Under the pieces are notes generated by a model, which saw only the letters and a list, made by a program, of their open reading frames with translations, had not been told where the DNA came from and did not search any database. A stretch of DNA of 64,000 nt. It comes from Afipia clevelandensis ATCC 49720. Lineage in GTDB: Bacteria; Pseudomonadota; Alphaproteobacteria; Rhizobiales; Xanthobacteraceae. Of the stretch, positions 8,633 through 17,840 are shown one piece after another (position 1 is the first letter of the stretch; every line of letters starts with the position of its first letter). Both the position numbers and the translations under genes were made by a program. Location of the stretch: contig NZ_KB375281.1 of assembly GCF_000336555.1 (NCBI RefSeq), positions 2,429,954 through 2,493,953 on the forward strand. The letters run 5' to 3'.

Positions 8633-9565
8633 ATGACACAGCGCACCTACACCATCGGCGAAGCGGCGCGCCTGAGCGGCATATCGGTCAGGCGGCTGCG
8701 GTTCTATTCCGACAAGGGATTGCTGCCGCCCGCCGGACGCACCGAAAGCGGCTATCGCGTCTTCACGGACGAAGAACTCGTCCGCCTCGACCTGATCCGC
8801 TGCCTGCGCGATGCGGGCATCGGCCTTGATGCCATACGCGACGTGCTCGCGCGCGAACTCTCGCTGACCGACGCACTCAAACTCCGGCTCCGCGCCCTTG
8901 AAGCCGAAATCGCGGCGCAGCGCCGCGTGGCTTCCGCGCTGCGCGCAGTACTCGCCTCCCCCGCACTCACCGAAGCCGACTTGAGGAGATTCTGGACCAT
9001 GACCAATCTGTCCCGCCTTGAACGCCGCAATGTGATCGAGCGCTTCTACACGCAGGTGTCCGAAGACGTCCGCATCGACCCCGAATGGATGCGCCAGATG
9101 ATCGAGGCCAGCACACCGGAATTGCCGGACAATCCGACGCCCGAGCAGTGCGATGCCTGGATCGAGCTCTCGTCCATCCTCGCCGATCCGGACTTTGTCG
9201 CCAATATGAGGGCCAACGCGAAGGAAGTCTGGAACCAGAACGACTTCGATCTCACCGCCTGGCAGGCGGCAGGCGAGCCGTTCGTGGCGAAAGCCAAAGC
9301 CGCGATCGAACAGGGCCATGGACCGGACTCCGAAACCGCGCATGCGCTTGCGCAGGAGTGGCTGGAAACCTCCGCGCGCGTGATGGGCCGCACGCCGGAC
9401 GATGACTACAAGGAATGGCTGCGCACGCGATACGCTGCGCACGATGCCCGTGCGGTGCGCTACTGGGAGCTGGTCGCGATCATGCGGGGCCAGCCGCCAC
9501 AGACCAGCCCCAACCGGGAATGGAACTGGATCATCGACGCGATGAAGCACCATCTGGCGGGATAG
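8633..9565 (+). CDS. MerR-family transcriptional regulator with a long C-terminal effector domain
   Basis: Protein of 310 aa. Residues 5-31 (TYTIGEAARLSG through RFYSDKGLL) are the MerR winged helix, with wing residues GYRVF at 42-46; residues about 75-105 form the dimerisation helix. From about 120 on there is a long, mainly helical domain rich in Trp and acidic residues (NDFDLTAWQAAGEPFVAKAK) that resembles TipAS-like effector domains; a ligand is not predictable. The metal-site cysteines of MerR/CueR/ZntR types are absent, so a small organic effector is more likely. It has its own MerR-type promoter and no obvious target gene beside it. Confidence 0.85.
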   Translation: MTQRTYTIGEAARLSGISVRRLRFYSDKGLLPPAGRTESGYRVFTDEELVRLDLIRCLRDAGIGLDAIRDVLARELSLTDALKLRLRALEAEIAAQRRVASALRAVLASPALTEADLRRFWTMTNLSRLERRNVIERFYTQVSEDVRIDPEWMRQMIEASTPELPDNPTPEQCDAWIELSSILADPDFVANMRANAKEVWNQNDFDLTAWQAAGEPFVAKAKAAIEQGHGPDSETAHALAQEWLETSARVMGRTPDDDYKEWLRTRYAAHDARAVRYWELVAIMRGQPPQTSPNREWNWIIDAMKHHLAG

Positions 9566-9719
9566 GCGGTTCGTATTTGGCTCAAATGCGGATCGCGCCG
9601 GTCGCCGATTGCAAACCCTGCCCACAGCCCGCCCTAGACGTTAACGCTCATTAACGATATCGCTGGACCGAACCCCGCCGCGCAGGGCACAACCCTGCCG
9701 GCGATGTATCGGGGCCGGC

Positions 9720-10346
9720 ATGGATTTCACTGAGCGAACAGTCACTTGGGCAGCCTCCCGGACAGCGTCATGGGCAGCGCCACGCGTGGTGCGGACCTCG
9801 CTGCTGCTGGCCCTGCTCGGCCTCACCGCCGCCTGCACCACCAATGGCCCGGGCCCGATGGCCACCGCCTCGTCCTTCGGGCCGACGGTCGCCTTTGAAT
9901 CGGTGGACGGCCCGCCGCCGCAGGTGTTCGACAAGCTGGTGCGGGCACTCGAAGCCGAATCCACCGCCCGCAGTTTCACCATCGTCTCCCGCGAGGCGCA
10001 GGCCTCCTACCGGGTCCGCAGCTACCTGTCGGCGCAGGTCCGCCAGGGCAAGACCACCATCGCCTGGGTCTGGGATGTCTACGACCGGGATCAGGAACGC
10101 GCCCTGCGCCTCAGCGGCGAGGAGCCAGCGGGCAAGGGCCGCGACGCCTGGGCCATGGCCGACGACCAGATGATGCGCCGGATCGCGCTGGCCGGACTGA
10201 ACGGCCTCAACGGCCTGATCAGCGGTGCCGGCGTTCCGGACTCTCCGGCTCCGCCGCGTTCCGGCCCCGCCGTCGCGCAGGCCGACGAGAATCCGCCGGA
10301 ATCGGTGCCCCCGCGAATGCAAACGCTGGCGTTCAGCGCCCATTAG
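9720..10346 (+). CDS. Hypothetical lipoprotein
   Basis: Protein of 208 aa. An unusually long N-region of about 25 residues precedes a hydrophobic stretch and a lipobox LTAAC (35-39), so C39 should be lipidated by Lgt and LspA. The central part (about 55-160) contains FDKLVRALEAESTARSFTIV and YRVRSYLSAQVRQGKTTIAW, suggesting a small alpha/beta domain for an envelope role. The tail is Pro/Ala-rich. I do not recognise a named family. The start could lie further in, near the hydrophobic segment, since residues 1-25 are atypical for a signal peptide. Confidence 0.65.
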   Translation: MDFTERTVTWAASRTASWAAPRVVRTSLLLALLGLTAACTTNGPGPMATASSFGPTVAFESVDGPPPQVFDKLVRALEAESTARSFTIVSREAQASYRVRSYLSAQVRQGKTTIAWVWDVYDRDQERALRLSGEEPAGKGRDAWAMADDQMMRRIALAGLNGLNGLISGAGVPDSPAPPRSGPAVAQADENPPESVPPRMQTLAFSAH

Positions 10347-10489
10347 GGATGCAGCCGCGGTCCTGCGCCGGTTTTTGCAGGAAAACGCATCTGAATCCCC
10401 GGCTCCGTATTGCCAGCCTTGTCATGTCCTTGTTATCACGCGCGCCTGTGAAGGCGTCAGGCCCCCGTTCCGTTTCATAGGCAAGCGAC

Positions 10490-11485
10490 ATGTTGAAAAG
10501 CGTTTCCCCCACGTCAAAAGGAGAAGCCGCGATTTCAGCGAAGAACGGCTCCATCAAGCTGGTGGCTGGCAATTCCAACCCCGAACTGGCCGCCCAGATC
10601 GCGGCGTGGCTGAAGCTGCCGCTGACCAAAGCCAGCGTGCGGCGCTTCGCCGACAACGAGGTGTTCGTCGAAATCCTCGAAAACGTTCGTGGCTCGGACG
10701 TCTACGTCATCCAGTCGACGTCGTTCCCGGCCAACGACCACCTGATGGAATTGCTGATCATCACCGACGCGCTGCGCCGCGCCTCGGCGCGCCGCATCAC
10801 CGCGGTGATCCCCTATTTCGGCTACGCCAGGCAGGACCGCAAGGTCGGCTCCCGCGCCCCGATCTCGGCCAAGCTGGTTGCGAACCTGATCACTCACGCC
10901 GGCGCCGACCGCGTGATGACGCTCGACCTGCACGCAGCCCAGATCCAGGGCTTCTTCGATATTCCGACCGACAACCTGTTCGCCGCGCCAGTGATGGCGC
11001 GCGACATCAAGGAGAAGTTCAATCTCTCCGAGGTGATGGTGGTCTCGCCCGACGTCGGCGGCGTGATCCGCGCGCGCGGCCTCGCCAAGCGCATCAACGC
11101 GCCGCTGGCGATCATCGACAAGCGCCGCGAGCGCGCCGGTGAATCCGAAGTGATGAACGTGATCGGCGATGTCGCCGGCTACACCTGCGTCCTGATCGAC
11201 GACATCGTCGATTCCGGCGGCACGCTGGTGAACGCGGCGGATGCCTTGCTCGCCAACGGCGCCAAGGACGTCTACGCCTACATCACCCACGGCGTTCTCT
11301 CCGGCGGCGCGGTCGCCCGCGTCACCGGCTCGAAGCTGAAGGAACTGGTCATCACCGATTCCATCCAGCCGACCGAAGCCGTGCGCAAGGCGCCGAATAT
11401 CCGCCTGCTCCCGATCTCGTCGCTGATCGGCGAAGCCATCGGCCGCACCGCGTCCGAAGAGTCGGTTTCGAGCCTGTTCGACTGA
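10490..11485 (+). CDS. prs: Ribose-phosphate pyrophosphokinase
   Basis: Makes PRPP from ribose 5-phosphate and ATP, feeding purine, pyrimidine, histidine, tryptophan and NAD synthesis. 331 aa with [11 protein letters not shown] at 146-156 (class I PRPP synthetase signature), RRFADNE at 51-57, and the PRPP loop DDIVDSGGT at 237-245. The N-terminus has about 15 extra residues before [13 protein letters not shown], where most homologues start; ATG 10490 is the only ATG available there, so either the extension is real or a rare start is used. Monocistronic by spacing. Confidence 0.95.
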   Translation: MLKSVSPTSKGEAAISAKNGSIKLVAGNSNPELAAQIAAWLKLPLTKASVRRFADNEVFVEILENVRGSDVYVIQSTSFPANDHLMELLIITDALRRASARRITAVIPYFGYARQDRKVGSRAPISAKLVANLITHAGADRVMTLDLHAAQIQGFFDIPTDNLFAAPVMARDIKEKFNLSEVMVVSPDVGGVIRARGLAKRINAPLAIIDKRRERAGESEVMNVIGDVAGYTCVLIDDIVDSGGTLVNAADALLANGAKDVYAYITHGVLSGGAVARVTGSKLKELVITDSIQPTEAVRKAPNIRLLPISSLIGEAIGRTASEESVSSLFD

Positions 11486-11924
11486 GCTCCAGCCGGATTC
11501 CAAAAAATATTTTTTGTCGTGTCTGGCGCGCAGCGGATTCGCACGGCTCGCAATGCGCGAATCCGATTCCGTTTTGTTCTCGTTCGCGCCACGCGCGAGG
11601 CGCGGCGCCAGCCGGCTTAAGAGTCTGTGCAGACTCATGAATCGGCGCGCCTGATCGCAAAACACAGCGCGCTGTTTTCGCTTGTCCCGCTTCCTGTTGA
11701 AGACTGAGGAAATCAGGCCATTGCCTGTGGACGGGATTCGGCGCGGCGTTGCGCGGATTCAGCAAATCACCGATCAATTCTCTTACAAGGTTGCCGTTGC
11801 GGCGCACGTCCTGAAAGCCGGGTCGTCATGATCGTGAACGGAGAACTTGCAGCGACAGTTCTCGCTCGTTCTTTGCGTTTCGTTCGGCGTTCACATCCCA
11901 CAACAACAGAGGATGCAGGCAGGC
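11486..11924. other. Long intergenic region between prs and ybjN
   Basis: About 440 bases without a supported gene. An A/T-rich self-complementary run (AAAAAATATTTTTT) lies at about 11502-11515 just after prs and could help terminate it. A 7-bp-arm palindrome GAGTCTGTGCAGACTC is at 11621-11636, with no regulator I can assign. The region must carry the ybjN promoter. Open frames in it look like antisense shadows. Confidence 0.5.
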
Positions 11925-12425
11925 ATGTCCCATCTGGACATCACATCGGATTCGCACAGCAGCCCGCTGTCGGTGGTCGAGGAAATCGCCTCCACCAACC
12001 AGTGGTCGTTCGAGCGTTCGGGCCAGGACGAAATCACCATTCTCACGCAGGGACAGTGGACGGATTATCAGCTCGCCTTCACCTGGATGGGCGAGATCGA
12101 CGCGCTGCATCTGGCCTGCACCTTCGACATGAAGATCCCCGAGGCGCGGCGCAGCGAAGTGCAGCGTCTGGTCGCGACCATCAACGAACAATTGTGGATC
12201 GGGCATTTCGATGTCTGGCTCGCCACCGGCTCGATCATGTACCGGCAGGCGCTGATCCTTCCGGGCGGGCTGACAGCTTCGCCCGCGCAGTGCGAGCTGA
12301 TGCTGGAAGGCGCGCTGCATGCCTGCGAACGCTACTATCCGGCGCTGCAGTTCGTGGTCTGGGCCGGCAAGACCGCCGCCGAGGCCATGGACGCGGCGAT
12401 GTTCGACACCGTCGGCGAGGCGTAG
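11925..12425 (+). CDS. YbjN domain-containing protein
   Basis: Protein of 166 aa from ATG 11925 (MSHLDITSD). Earlier in-frame ATGs at 11847 and 11913 exist, but the conserved part starts near SPLSVVEEIASTNQWSFERS and the short form fits best. It contains GQWTDYQLAFTWMGEIDALH and NEQLWIGHFDVW, typical of YbjN/T3SS-chaperone-like folds. YbjN proteins are linked to stress tolerance and motility in enterobacteria; in alphaproteobacteria the function is unknown. It precedes proC, separated by a palindromic repeat, an arrangement I recall from related genomes. Confidence 0.8.
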   Translation: MSHLDITSDSHSSPLSVVEEIASTNQWSFERSGQDEITILTQGQWTDYQLAFTWMGEIDALHLACTFDMKIPEARRSEVQRLVATINEQLWIGHFDVWLATGSIMYRQALILPGGLTASPAQCELMLEGALHACERYYPALQFVVWAGKTAAEAMDAAMFDTVGEA

Positions 12426-12432
12426 GCCTGTT

Positions 12433-12524
12433 CGTCATGCCCGGCTTTATGCCGGGTATCCACGTATCCCTTGCAAGATGCTCCGTTTGAGGCGTGGATG
12501 GCCGGGACAAGCCCGGCCATGACG
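12433..12524. repeat. REP-like palindromic element, family B copy 1
   Basis: Imperfect palindrome opening CGTCATGCCCGGC and closing GCCCGGCCATGACG, with inner complementary blocks TATCCACGT and GCGTGGATG. It fills the ybjN-proC gap. A second, longer copy is at 50342-50475. Such elements are interspersed between genes in Nitrobacteraceae and may act as mRNA stabilisers or attenuators. Confidence 0.8.
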
Positions 12525-12562
12525 ACTATAAATCCTGCAATCGATATTGCAGGATTTGTCCA

Positions 12563-13393
12563 ATGACCACTTCCTCCGGCGCGCTGAAAAACTTCACCGG
12601 CTCCCTTGTGCTTGCGGGCGCGGGCAAGATGGGCGGCGCGATGCTGTCCGGCTGGCTCGACGGCGGCCTCGATCCCAAGCGCGTCACCATCATCGAACCC
12701 TATCCGTCCGACGAGACGCGCGGCTTCGCGGCGCGCGGCGTGCAGCTCAATCCGGAGATGAAGGCCATCGGCACCGCCGACGTGCTGGTGCTGGCAGTGA
12801 AGCCGCAGATGTTTCGCGATGCCGGGTCGCAACTGCGCAGCATCGCCGGCGCATCAACGCTTGTGGTGTCGATCATGGCCGGCACCACCATCGCGGCGCT
12901 GACCGACGTGTGTGGCGGCCGGGTGATCCGCGCCATGCCGAACACGCCTGCCGCGATCGGGCGCGGCATCACGGTCGCCGTCCCTGCAAGCGATGTGACG
13001 GCAGACCAGCGCGCTGTAGCGGATGCACTTCTGCGCGGCACTGGCAGCGTCGAATGGGTCGATGACGAAGCGCTGATGGACGCCGTCACCGCCGTGTCCG
13101 GTTCAGGCCCGGCCTATGTGTTCCTGCTCGCGGAAGAAATGGCGCGCGCCGGTGTCGCCGCCGGGTTGCCCGAAGCACTGGCAACGAAGCTGGCGCGCGA
13201 GACCGTCGCCGGCTCCGGCGAACTGCTGCACCGCTCCGACCAGACCAGCGCAACGCTCCGCCAGAATGTCACCTCGCCCGGCGGCACCACCGCTGCCGCG
13301 CTTGAGGTGCTGATGGGTGCAAATGGATTCCAGCCGCTGCTGACAAAGGCGATTGCGGCAGCGACCAAGCGCTCGAAGGAGCTGGCGAAGTAG
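12563..13393 (+). CDS. proC: Pyrroline-5-carboxylate reductase
   Basis: Last step of proline synthesis, reducing pyrroline-5-carboxylate with NAD(P)H. 276 aa. The Rossmann motif GAGKMGGAM is at residues 19-27, RAMPNTPAAIGRGIT follows mid-protein, and the P5CR signature SGSGPAYVFLLAEEMARAG with TVAGSGELL and SPGGTTAAAL lies near the C-terminus. ATG 12563 follows the repeat directly. It is convergent with a histidine kinase gene, with repeat A1 between them. Confidence 0.95.
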   Translation: MTTSSGALKNFTGSLVLAGAGKMGGAMLSGWLDGGLDPKRVTIIEPYPSDETRGFAARGVQLNPEMKAIGTADVLVLAVKPQMFRDAGSQLRSIAGASTLVVSIMAGTTIAALTDVCGGRVIRAMPNTPAAIGRGITVAVPASDVTADQRAVADALLRGTGSVEWVDDEALMDAVTAVSGSGPAYVFLLAEEMARAGVAAGLPEALATKLARETVAGSGELLHRSDQTSATLRQNVTSPGGTTAAALEVLMGANGFQPLLTKAIAAATKRSKELAK

Positions 13394-13406
13394 GTTTGCG
13401 TCCTTT

Positions 13407-13540
13407 CCCTCTCCCCTTGTGGGAGAGGGTGCCCGAGCACAGCGAGGGCGGGTGAGGGGTAACCCGCCATCGCAGCACCCCTCACCCGGCTCAGTTTCGC
13501 TTCGCTCAACTTCGCCACCCTCTCCCACAAGGGGAGAGGG
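13407..13540. repeat. Palindromic repeat, family A copy 1
   Basis: Outer arms are perfect 24-base inverted repeats: the left arm starts CCCTCTCCCCTTGTGGGAGA at 13407 and its exact complement ends at 13540; each arm is itself a hairpin. Inner blocks GGGTGAGGGGT and ACCCCTCACCC pair as well. It lies between the convergent proC and histidine kinase genes and could form a bidirectional terminator. Related copies are at 14951, 33088, 34899 and 37121, with a half copy at 30039. Confidence 0.85.
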
Positions 13541-13545
13541 AAAAA

Positions 13546-14934
13546 CTACACCGGCACTCTGACCGTCGCGCGCAACCCGCCCATCGGGCTGTCGCCGAGC
13601 GTGATGTCGCCGCCGTGCGAGCGCGCGATATCGCGCGCAATCGCAAGACCGAGCCCGGTGCCGCCCTCGTCCTGATTGCGCGCATCGTCGAGCCGCAGGA
13701 ACGGCTTGAAGACTTCCTCGCGCATGTCCGGCGGAATCCCGGGCCCGTCGTCGTCCACCGTCACGGTGAGATAGCGATGGTCGCGATGGCCGGTGAGCGC
13801 GAGCGCATTGGCATGACGTCCCGCATTCGACACAAGATTGGCGATGCAGCGCTTGAACGCGGCGGGTTTCACGATCACCACCGGCAGGCCGTGGAAGGTG
13901 ACCGTGGCGGCATGGCCGTGCCGCTCGGCATCGCTGCGCAGTTCTTCGAGCGCCTGCTCCATGTCGGTGGGCTGCGCCTGCTCGCCGCTGTCGCCACGCG
14001 CGAACGACAGATAGGCCTCCAGCATGGCGCTCATTTCATCGACATCCTTGCGCATGCCCTCGACCTCCGGACTGTCGCCGATCAGCGCCAGTTCGAGCTT
14101 GAAGCGCGTCAGGATGGTGCGCAGGTCGTGGCTGACACCCGCCAGCATGGCGGTGCGCTGTTCGAGGCTGCGCTCCACACGCGCCTTCATCTCAAGGAAC
14201 GCATAGGCCGCGCGCCGCACCTCGCGTGCGCCGCGCGGGCGGAAATCCGGCACCTCGCGGCCCTTGCCGAAACTCTCCGCCGCATCCGCCAGCCGCAGGA
14301 TCGGCTTGATCTGGTTGCGCAGGAACAGCACCGCGACGATGAGCAGAATCGAGGATGTGCCCAACATCCAGAAGATGAAGATTTCGGAATTCGACGCATA
14401 GGCGGCGCTGCGCTGGGCGAAGATGCGCATCACGGTATCGTCCAGCTTGATGCGGATTTCCACCAGCGAGGAGCGCCCGACAGTGTCGATCCAGAACGGG
14501 CGCGCGATCTGGCGGCTGAGTTGCACCGACAGCGTCTGATCGAGCAGCGAGAAAAACGGCTTCGGTCCCGGCGCCGGCATGTCGTTGACGGGGAGGAAAT
14601 CCACCACCAGGCCGAGCCGCTGCTGCGCGATGCGCTTGATCTGGGTCCGGTCCTTGTCCTGCGGATAGGTTCTGTAGATGTCGATCAGCGCGGAAATGTC
14701 CTGCACAACGGCAGCGGAGAGACGCCGCGTCACCGTGTTCCAGTGCCGCTCCATGAATACGAAGGCGACCACCGACTGCAGGATCACCATCGGCACGATG
14801 ATGATGAGCAGCGCGCGGGCATAGAGCCCCTTCGGCATCAGTTCCTTGAACCACCGCCCCAGCCACTCACTGGCGCTGGAGACGCGCCGTGACGCCGTGC
14901 GGATGAAGCTCAGGCCGGTGTCGAGCGTGCTCAT
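13546..14934 (-). CDS. Membrane sensor histidine kinase (EnvZ-like)
   Basis: Protein of 462 aa. Transmembrane segments at about 40-61 and 185-206 flank a periplasmic domain of about 120 residues; a HAMP linker (about 206-258) follows. The phospho-acceptor H269 lies in VSHDLRTILTRFKLEL, the N box in NLVSNAGRHA (367-375), G1 in DDDGPGIP (394-401) and G2 in GTGLGL (426-431). The arrangement is that of EnvZ/OmpB-type kinases. The likely partner is the OmpR-type regulator about 230 bases upstream on the same strand, with a palindromic repeat between them. The sensed signal is unknown. Confidence 0.9.
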   Translation of the reverse strand: MSTLDTGLSFIRTASRRVSSASEWLGRWFKELMPKGLYARALLIIIVPMVILQSVVAFVFMERHWNTVTRRLSAAVVQDISALIDIYRTYPQDKDRTQIKRIAQQRLGLVVDFLPVNDMPAPGPKPFFSLLDQTLSVQLSRQIARPFWIDTVGRSSLVEIRIKLDDTVMRIFAQRSAAYASNSEIFIFWMLGTSSILLIVAVLFLRNQIKPILRLADAAESFGKGREVPDFRPRGAREVRRAAYAFLEMKARVERSLEQRTAMLAGVSHDLRTILTRFKLELALIGDSPEVEGMRKDVDEMSAMLEAYLSFARGDSGEQAQPTDMEQALEELRSDAERHGHAATVTFHGLPVVIVKPAAFKRCIANLVSNAGRHANALALTGHRDHRYLTVTVDDDGPGIPPDMREEVFKPFLRLDDARNQDEGGTGLGLAIARDIARSHGGDITLGDSPMGGLRATVRVPV

Positions 14935-14950
14935 GAGCGCTTCTTCTTCA

Positions 14951-15067
14951 CCTCTCCCCGTGGGGGAGAGGTCGGATCGCTCTTGCGATCCGGGTGAGGG
15001 GGGTCGGATTTCAATAGCAACATTGAGAGCCCCTCACCCCAACCCTCTCCCCACCGGGGAGAGGGAG
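14951..15067. repeat. Palindromic repeat, family A copy 2
   Basis: Arms CCTCTCCCCGTGGGGGAGAGG and CCTCTCCCCACCGGGGAGAGG are each hairpins; inner GGGTGAGGGG pairs with CCCCTCACCCC. This variant has a shorter arm than copy 1. It sits inside the presumed response regulator-histidine kinase operon and could change the expression ratio of the two proteins. Confidence 0.8.
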
Positions 15068-15160
15068 CAAATTGTACTCGCCGCGCGTTCCAGGCAATCT
15101 TGTTCTGGTGCAGCGCCAAACTGACTGCATTTTTGTGGAGCACGGCAACACACTCGGCTG

Positions 15161-15886
15161 TCACGGCGACGCCACGAGGCGATAGCCGATGCCGCGCACC
15201 GCCTGCAGGAACAGTGGATTGGCGGGATCGCGCTCGATCTTGCGGCGCAGCCGGTTGATCTGCACGTCCACCGCACGCTCGTTGACGCTGCCGTCGCCGC
15301 CGGTCAGCGCCGCGCGCGGTACCGTTTCGCCCGGCGTCGCGGCCAGAATGCGCAGCATGTCCCGCTCGCGGTCGGTGAGATGGATCACCTTGTCGCCGTC
15401 GCGCAGTTCACCGCGCTCGATGTGATAGACGTAAGGTCCGAACGCGACCGACTCCACCGGCGGCGCGATCACCGGCGCGGCGCGCTTGAGGATGTTGGCG
15501 ATGCGCAGCACCAGTTCGCGCGGCTCGAACGGCTTGGCGACATAATCGTCGGCGCCGATCTGCAGTCCCTCGATCCGGCTTTCGGCTTCATGCCGCGCCG
15601 TGAGCATGATGATCGGCACCGCCGAGGTGGTGCGGATCGAGCGCGCGAGATCGAAGCCGGTTTCGCCCGGCATCATGACGTCGAGGATCAAGAGATCGAA
15701 ATGCAAACCGGTCAGCTTGGCGCGCGCATCGGCGGCGCTCTTGGCGGTGGTGACGCGATAGCCCTCATTGCCGAGAAAGCGCGACAACAGATCGCGGATG
15801 CGGCGGTCGTCGTCGACCAGCAGCAGATGCGGCGCATCGTCGGCCAGTTGCTGCCGCGCGCGCTCCGATGTTGCGATGTCGATCAC
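15161..15886 (-). CDS. OmpR/PetR-type response regulator
   Basis: Protein of 241 aa with GTG start overlapping the stop of the upstream marR gene (GTGA). Receiver: acidic residues D25-D27 in VDDD, phospho-acceptor D69 in LILDVMMPGETGFD, T96 and K118 in AKPFEPREL. C-terminal OmpR winged helix ends VRGIGYRLVASP. The MarR-plus-OmpR order with coupled translation recalls petP-petR described in Rhodobacter capsulatus near the cytochrome bc1 genes; no bc1 genes are seen here, so the parallel is only structural. A histidine kinase gene follows. Confidence 0.92.
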   Translation of the reverse strand: MIDIATSERARQQLADDAPHLLLVDDDRRIRDLLSRFLGNEGYRVTTAKSAADARAKLTGLHFDLLILDVMMPGETGFDLARSIRTTSAVPIIMLTARHEAESRIEGLQIGADDYVAKPFEPRELVLRIANILKRAAPVIAPPVESVAFGPYVYHIERGELRDGDKVIHLTDRERDMLRILAATPGETVPRAALTGGDGSVNERAVDVQINRLRRKIERDPANPLFLQAVRGIGYRLVASP

Positions 15887-16428
15887 CTTGCGTCCTTCGC
15901 CATCCTGCGGCTTCGCAGGATTTCCTCCAGCACCTTGTCCGGATCGGTCTGGTCGATCATGCCGAGCAGGAACTGGCGCACGCTTTCCGCGCCTTCGGCG
16001 TTCATGGTTTCGAGGGCGCTGTCGATGCGCGCGGTCTGCAGTCCGGCCAGTTTCACCACGAGGGCCTCGCCCTTCGGCGTGGCGAAAAGAAGACGCTGGC
16101 GCCGGTCGTTGTCGCCGGCCTTCTGCACGATATAGCCCTCATCGAGAAGCTGCTTCAAAACGCGCCCGAGCGACTGCTTGGTGATCCGCAGCACGTCCAG
16201 CAGATCAGCGACCTTGAGGCCGGGATAGCGGGTGACGAAATGCACCACGCGGTGATGCGCACGGCCGAAGCCGAATTCCTCCAGCACATGGTCGGCATCG
16301 CCGACAAAGTCGCGATAGGCAAAGAACAGCAGTTCGATGATGTCCCAGCGCAAGGGACCACCCCCCGGATTGACCGGAGAGCCGCCAGTGGGCGGATCGC
16401 CTGCTTTCAACATTTTTATGTCAGCCAT
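15883..16428 (-). CDS. MarR-family transcriptional regulator (PetP-like)
   Basis: Protein of 181 aa from ATG 16428; a TTG at 16449 would add seven residues. The winged helix spans about residues 60-135 (AHHRVVHFVTRYPGLKVADL, then LRITKQSLGRVLKQLLDEGY, then DNDRRQRLLFATPKGE). The stop overlaps the GTG of the OmpR-type gene. MarR proteins usually repress their own operon in response to a small ligand. The position, divergent from ilvE with about 290 bases between, leaves room for control of both units. Confidence 0.88.
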   Translation of the reverse strand: MADIKMLKAGDPPTGGSPVNPGGGPLRWDIIELLFFAYRDFVGDADHVLEEFGFGRAHHRVVHFVTRYPGLKVADLLDVLRITKQSLGRVLKQLLDEGYIVQKAGDNDRRQRLLFATPKGEALVVKLAGLQTARIDSALETMNAEGAESVRQFLLGMIDQTDPDKVLEEILRSRRMAKDAR

Positions 16429-16718
16429 ATTGACGTATATAGGTCTCAATGTTACAAAACAGGCGATGACAACGAAATATTAGTTCGTTTCGTTGGCCGT
16501 CCTTGGTCCTAAAGTTCGCACAGAGCTGTGCAGTAACCTCGGGCCAGGCTGGAATTTCTGTCATCGTGCGATTGTCGAGCGGCATTTCGGCAAACATACT
16601 GGACTTCACGCCTTCCGCCAAAGCGGAAACCGGCCCTCGGGCCGGCGGGCCGGGGAACAGACACTTGAATCGATCAGCCCGCCGCCGCGTGGACTGCAAC
16701 CAGAGCCGGGAGAAGACC

Positions 16719-17834
16719 ATGGGCATTTCGGGAGTTTCGTTCGAGAAAAGCGAGGGCGCAGTCGTGTTCGACATGCAGCCATCGGCGAATCCGACGCCTG
16801 CAGCAGAGCGCACCGCCAAGCTGGCCGATCCTGGCTTCGGCCGGGTCTTCACCGATCACATGGCGATTGTTCGCTACAGCCAGGACAAGGGCTGGCATTC
16901 CGCGCGCATCGAATCCCGCGCCAATTTCGCGCTCGATCCCGCCACCGCGGTGCTGCACTACGCCCAGGAAATCTTCGAGGGCCTGAAGGCCTACAAGCGC
17001 GACGATGGCGGCGTGAACCTGTTCCGTCCCGATGCCAACGCCCGCCGTTTCCGCGATTCCGCCGACCGCATGGCCATGGCGCCGCTGCCCGGGCAGGTCT
17101 TCATCGAAGCGGTCGAACAGCTCGTGCGCATCGACCGCGACTGGATGCCGGGCGGCGAAGGCAGCCTCTATCTGCGGCCCTTCATGATCGCGAACGAGGT
17201 GTTCCTCGGCGTGAAGCCGTCCGCCGAATATATTTTCGCGGTGATCGCCTCGCCGGTCGGCTCCTATTTCAAGGGCGGCCCTGCCCCGGTGTCGATCTGG
17301 GTGTCGGAAAACTACACCCGCGCCGCCATCGGCGGCACCGGCGCCGTGAAGTGCGGCGGCAACTATGCCGCGAGCCTGCGCGCGCAGGCGGAAGCGATCC
17401 AGCACGGCTGCGATCAGGTGGTGTTCCTCGATGCGGTCGAGCGCCGCTACATCGAAGAACTCGGCGGCATGAACGTGTTCTTCGTGTTTGAGGACGGATC
17501 GCTGCTGACGCCGCCGCTCGGCACCATCCTGCCCGGTATCACCCGCGATTCGATCATCACGCTGGCGAAGGCCGCAGGCACGCGCGTGCGCGAAGAGGCC
17601 TACACCATCGACCAATGGCGCGCGGACGCGGCGAGCGGAAAACTGAAGGAAGCCTTCGCGTGCGGCACCGCCGCAGTAATCTCGCCGATCGGCAAGGTGC
17701 GTTCGGCCAGCGGCGACTTCACCATCAACGGCGGCAATGCCGGCCCGGTGGCGATGGGCCTGCGCAAGCAACTGGTGGACATCCAGTACGGCCGCGCCGC
17801 CGATCCGCACAACTGGATCCGGAAGGTTTTCTGA
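16719..17834 (+). CDS. ilvE: Branched-chain amino acid aminotransferase
   Basis: PLP enzyme for the last step of valine, leucine and isoleucine synthesis and the first of their breakdown. 371 aa, of the longer BCAT type found in eukaryotes and many bacteria. K211 in GAVKCGGNYAAS is the PLP lysine; YLRPFMIANE and EELGGMNVFFVFEDG match the family. The start is ATG 16719, with GGGAG 5-9 bases upstream; the frame extends further up but without a ribosome site. A GC-rich hairpin (CCGGCCC/GGGCCGG, 16630-16645) lies in the leader. Confidence 0.94.
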   Translation: MGISGVSFEKSEGAVVFDMQPSANPTPAAERTAKLADPGFGRVFTDHMAIVRYSQDKGWHSARIESRANFALDPATAVLHYAQEIFEGLKAYKRDDGGVNLFRPDANARRFRDSADRMAMAPLPGQVFIEAVEQLVRIDRDWMPGGEGSLYLRPFMIANEVFLGVKPSAEYIFAVIASPVGSYFKGGPAPVSIWVSENYTRAAIGGTGAVKCGGNYAASLRAQAEAIQHGCDQVVFLDAVERRYIEELGGMNVFFVFEDGSLLTPPLGTILPGITRDSIITLAKAAGTRVREEAYTIDQWRADAASGKLKEAFACGTAAVISPIGKVRSASGDFTINGGNAGPVAMGLRKQLVDIQYGRAADPHNWIRKVF

Positions 17835-17840
17835 TCGAGC

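Noticed and set aside
11621-11636. GAGTCTGTGCAGACTC palindrome between prs and ybjN
   Set aside because: Symmetric but matches no operator I know and is far from both gene starts.
13353-13562. Small proline/arginine-rich frames within family A repeats taken as genes
   Set aside because: Every repeat copy yields similar frames in several phases; they have no own ribosome site and reflect the palindrome sequence.
16429-16450. ATTGA...TCAAT dyad at the marR start as a MarR operator
   Set aside because: Only 5-base arms with a 12-base spacer; too weak to list as a site, though autorepression from here is plausible.
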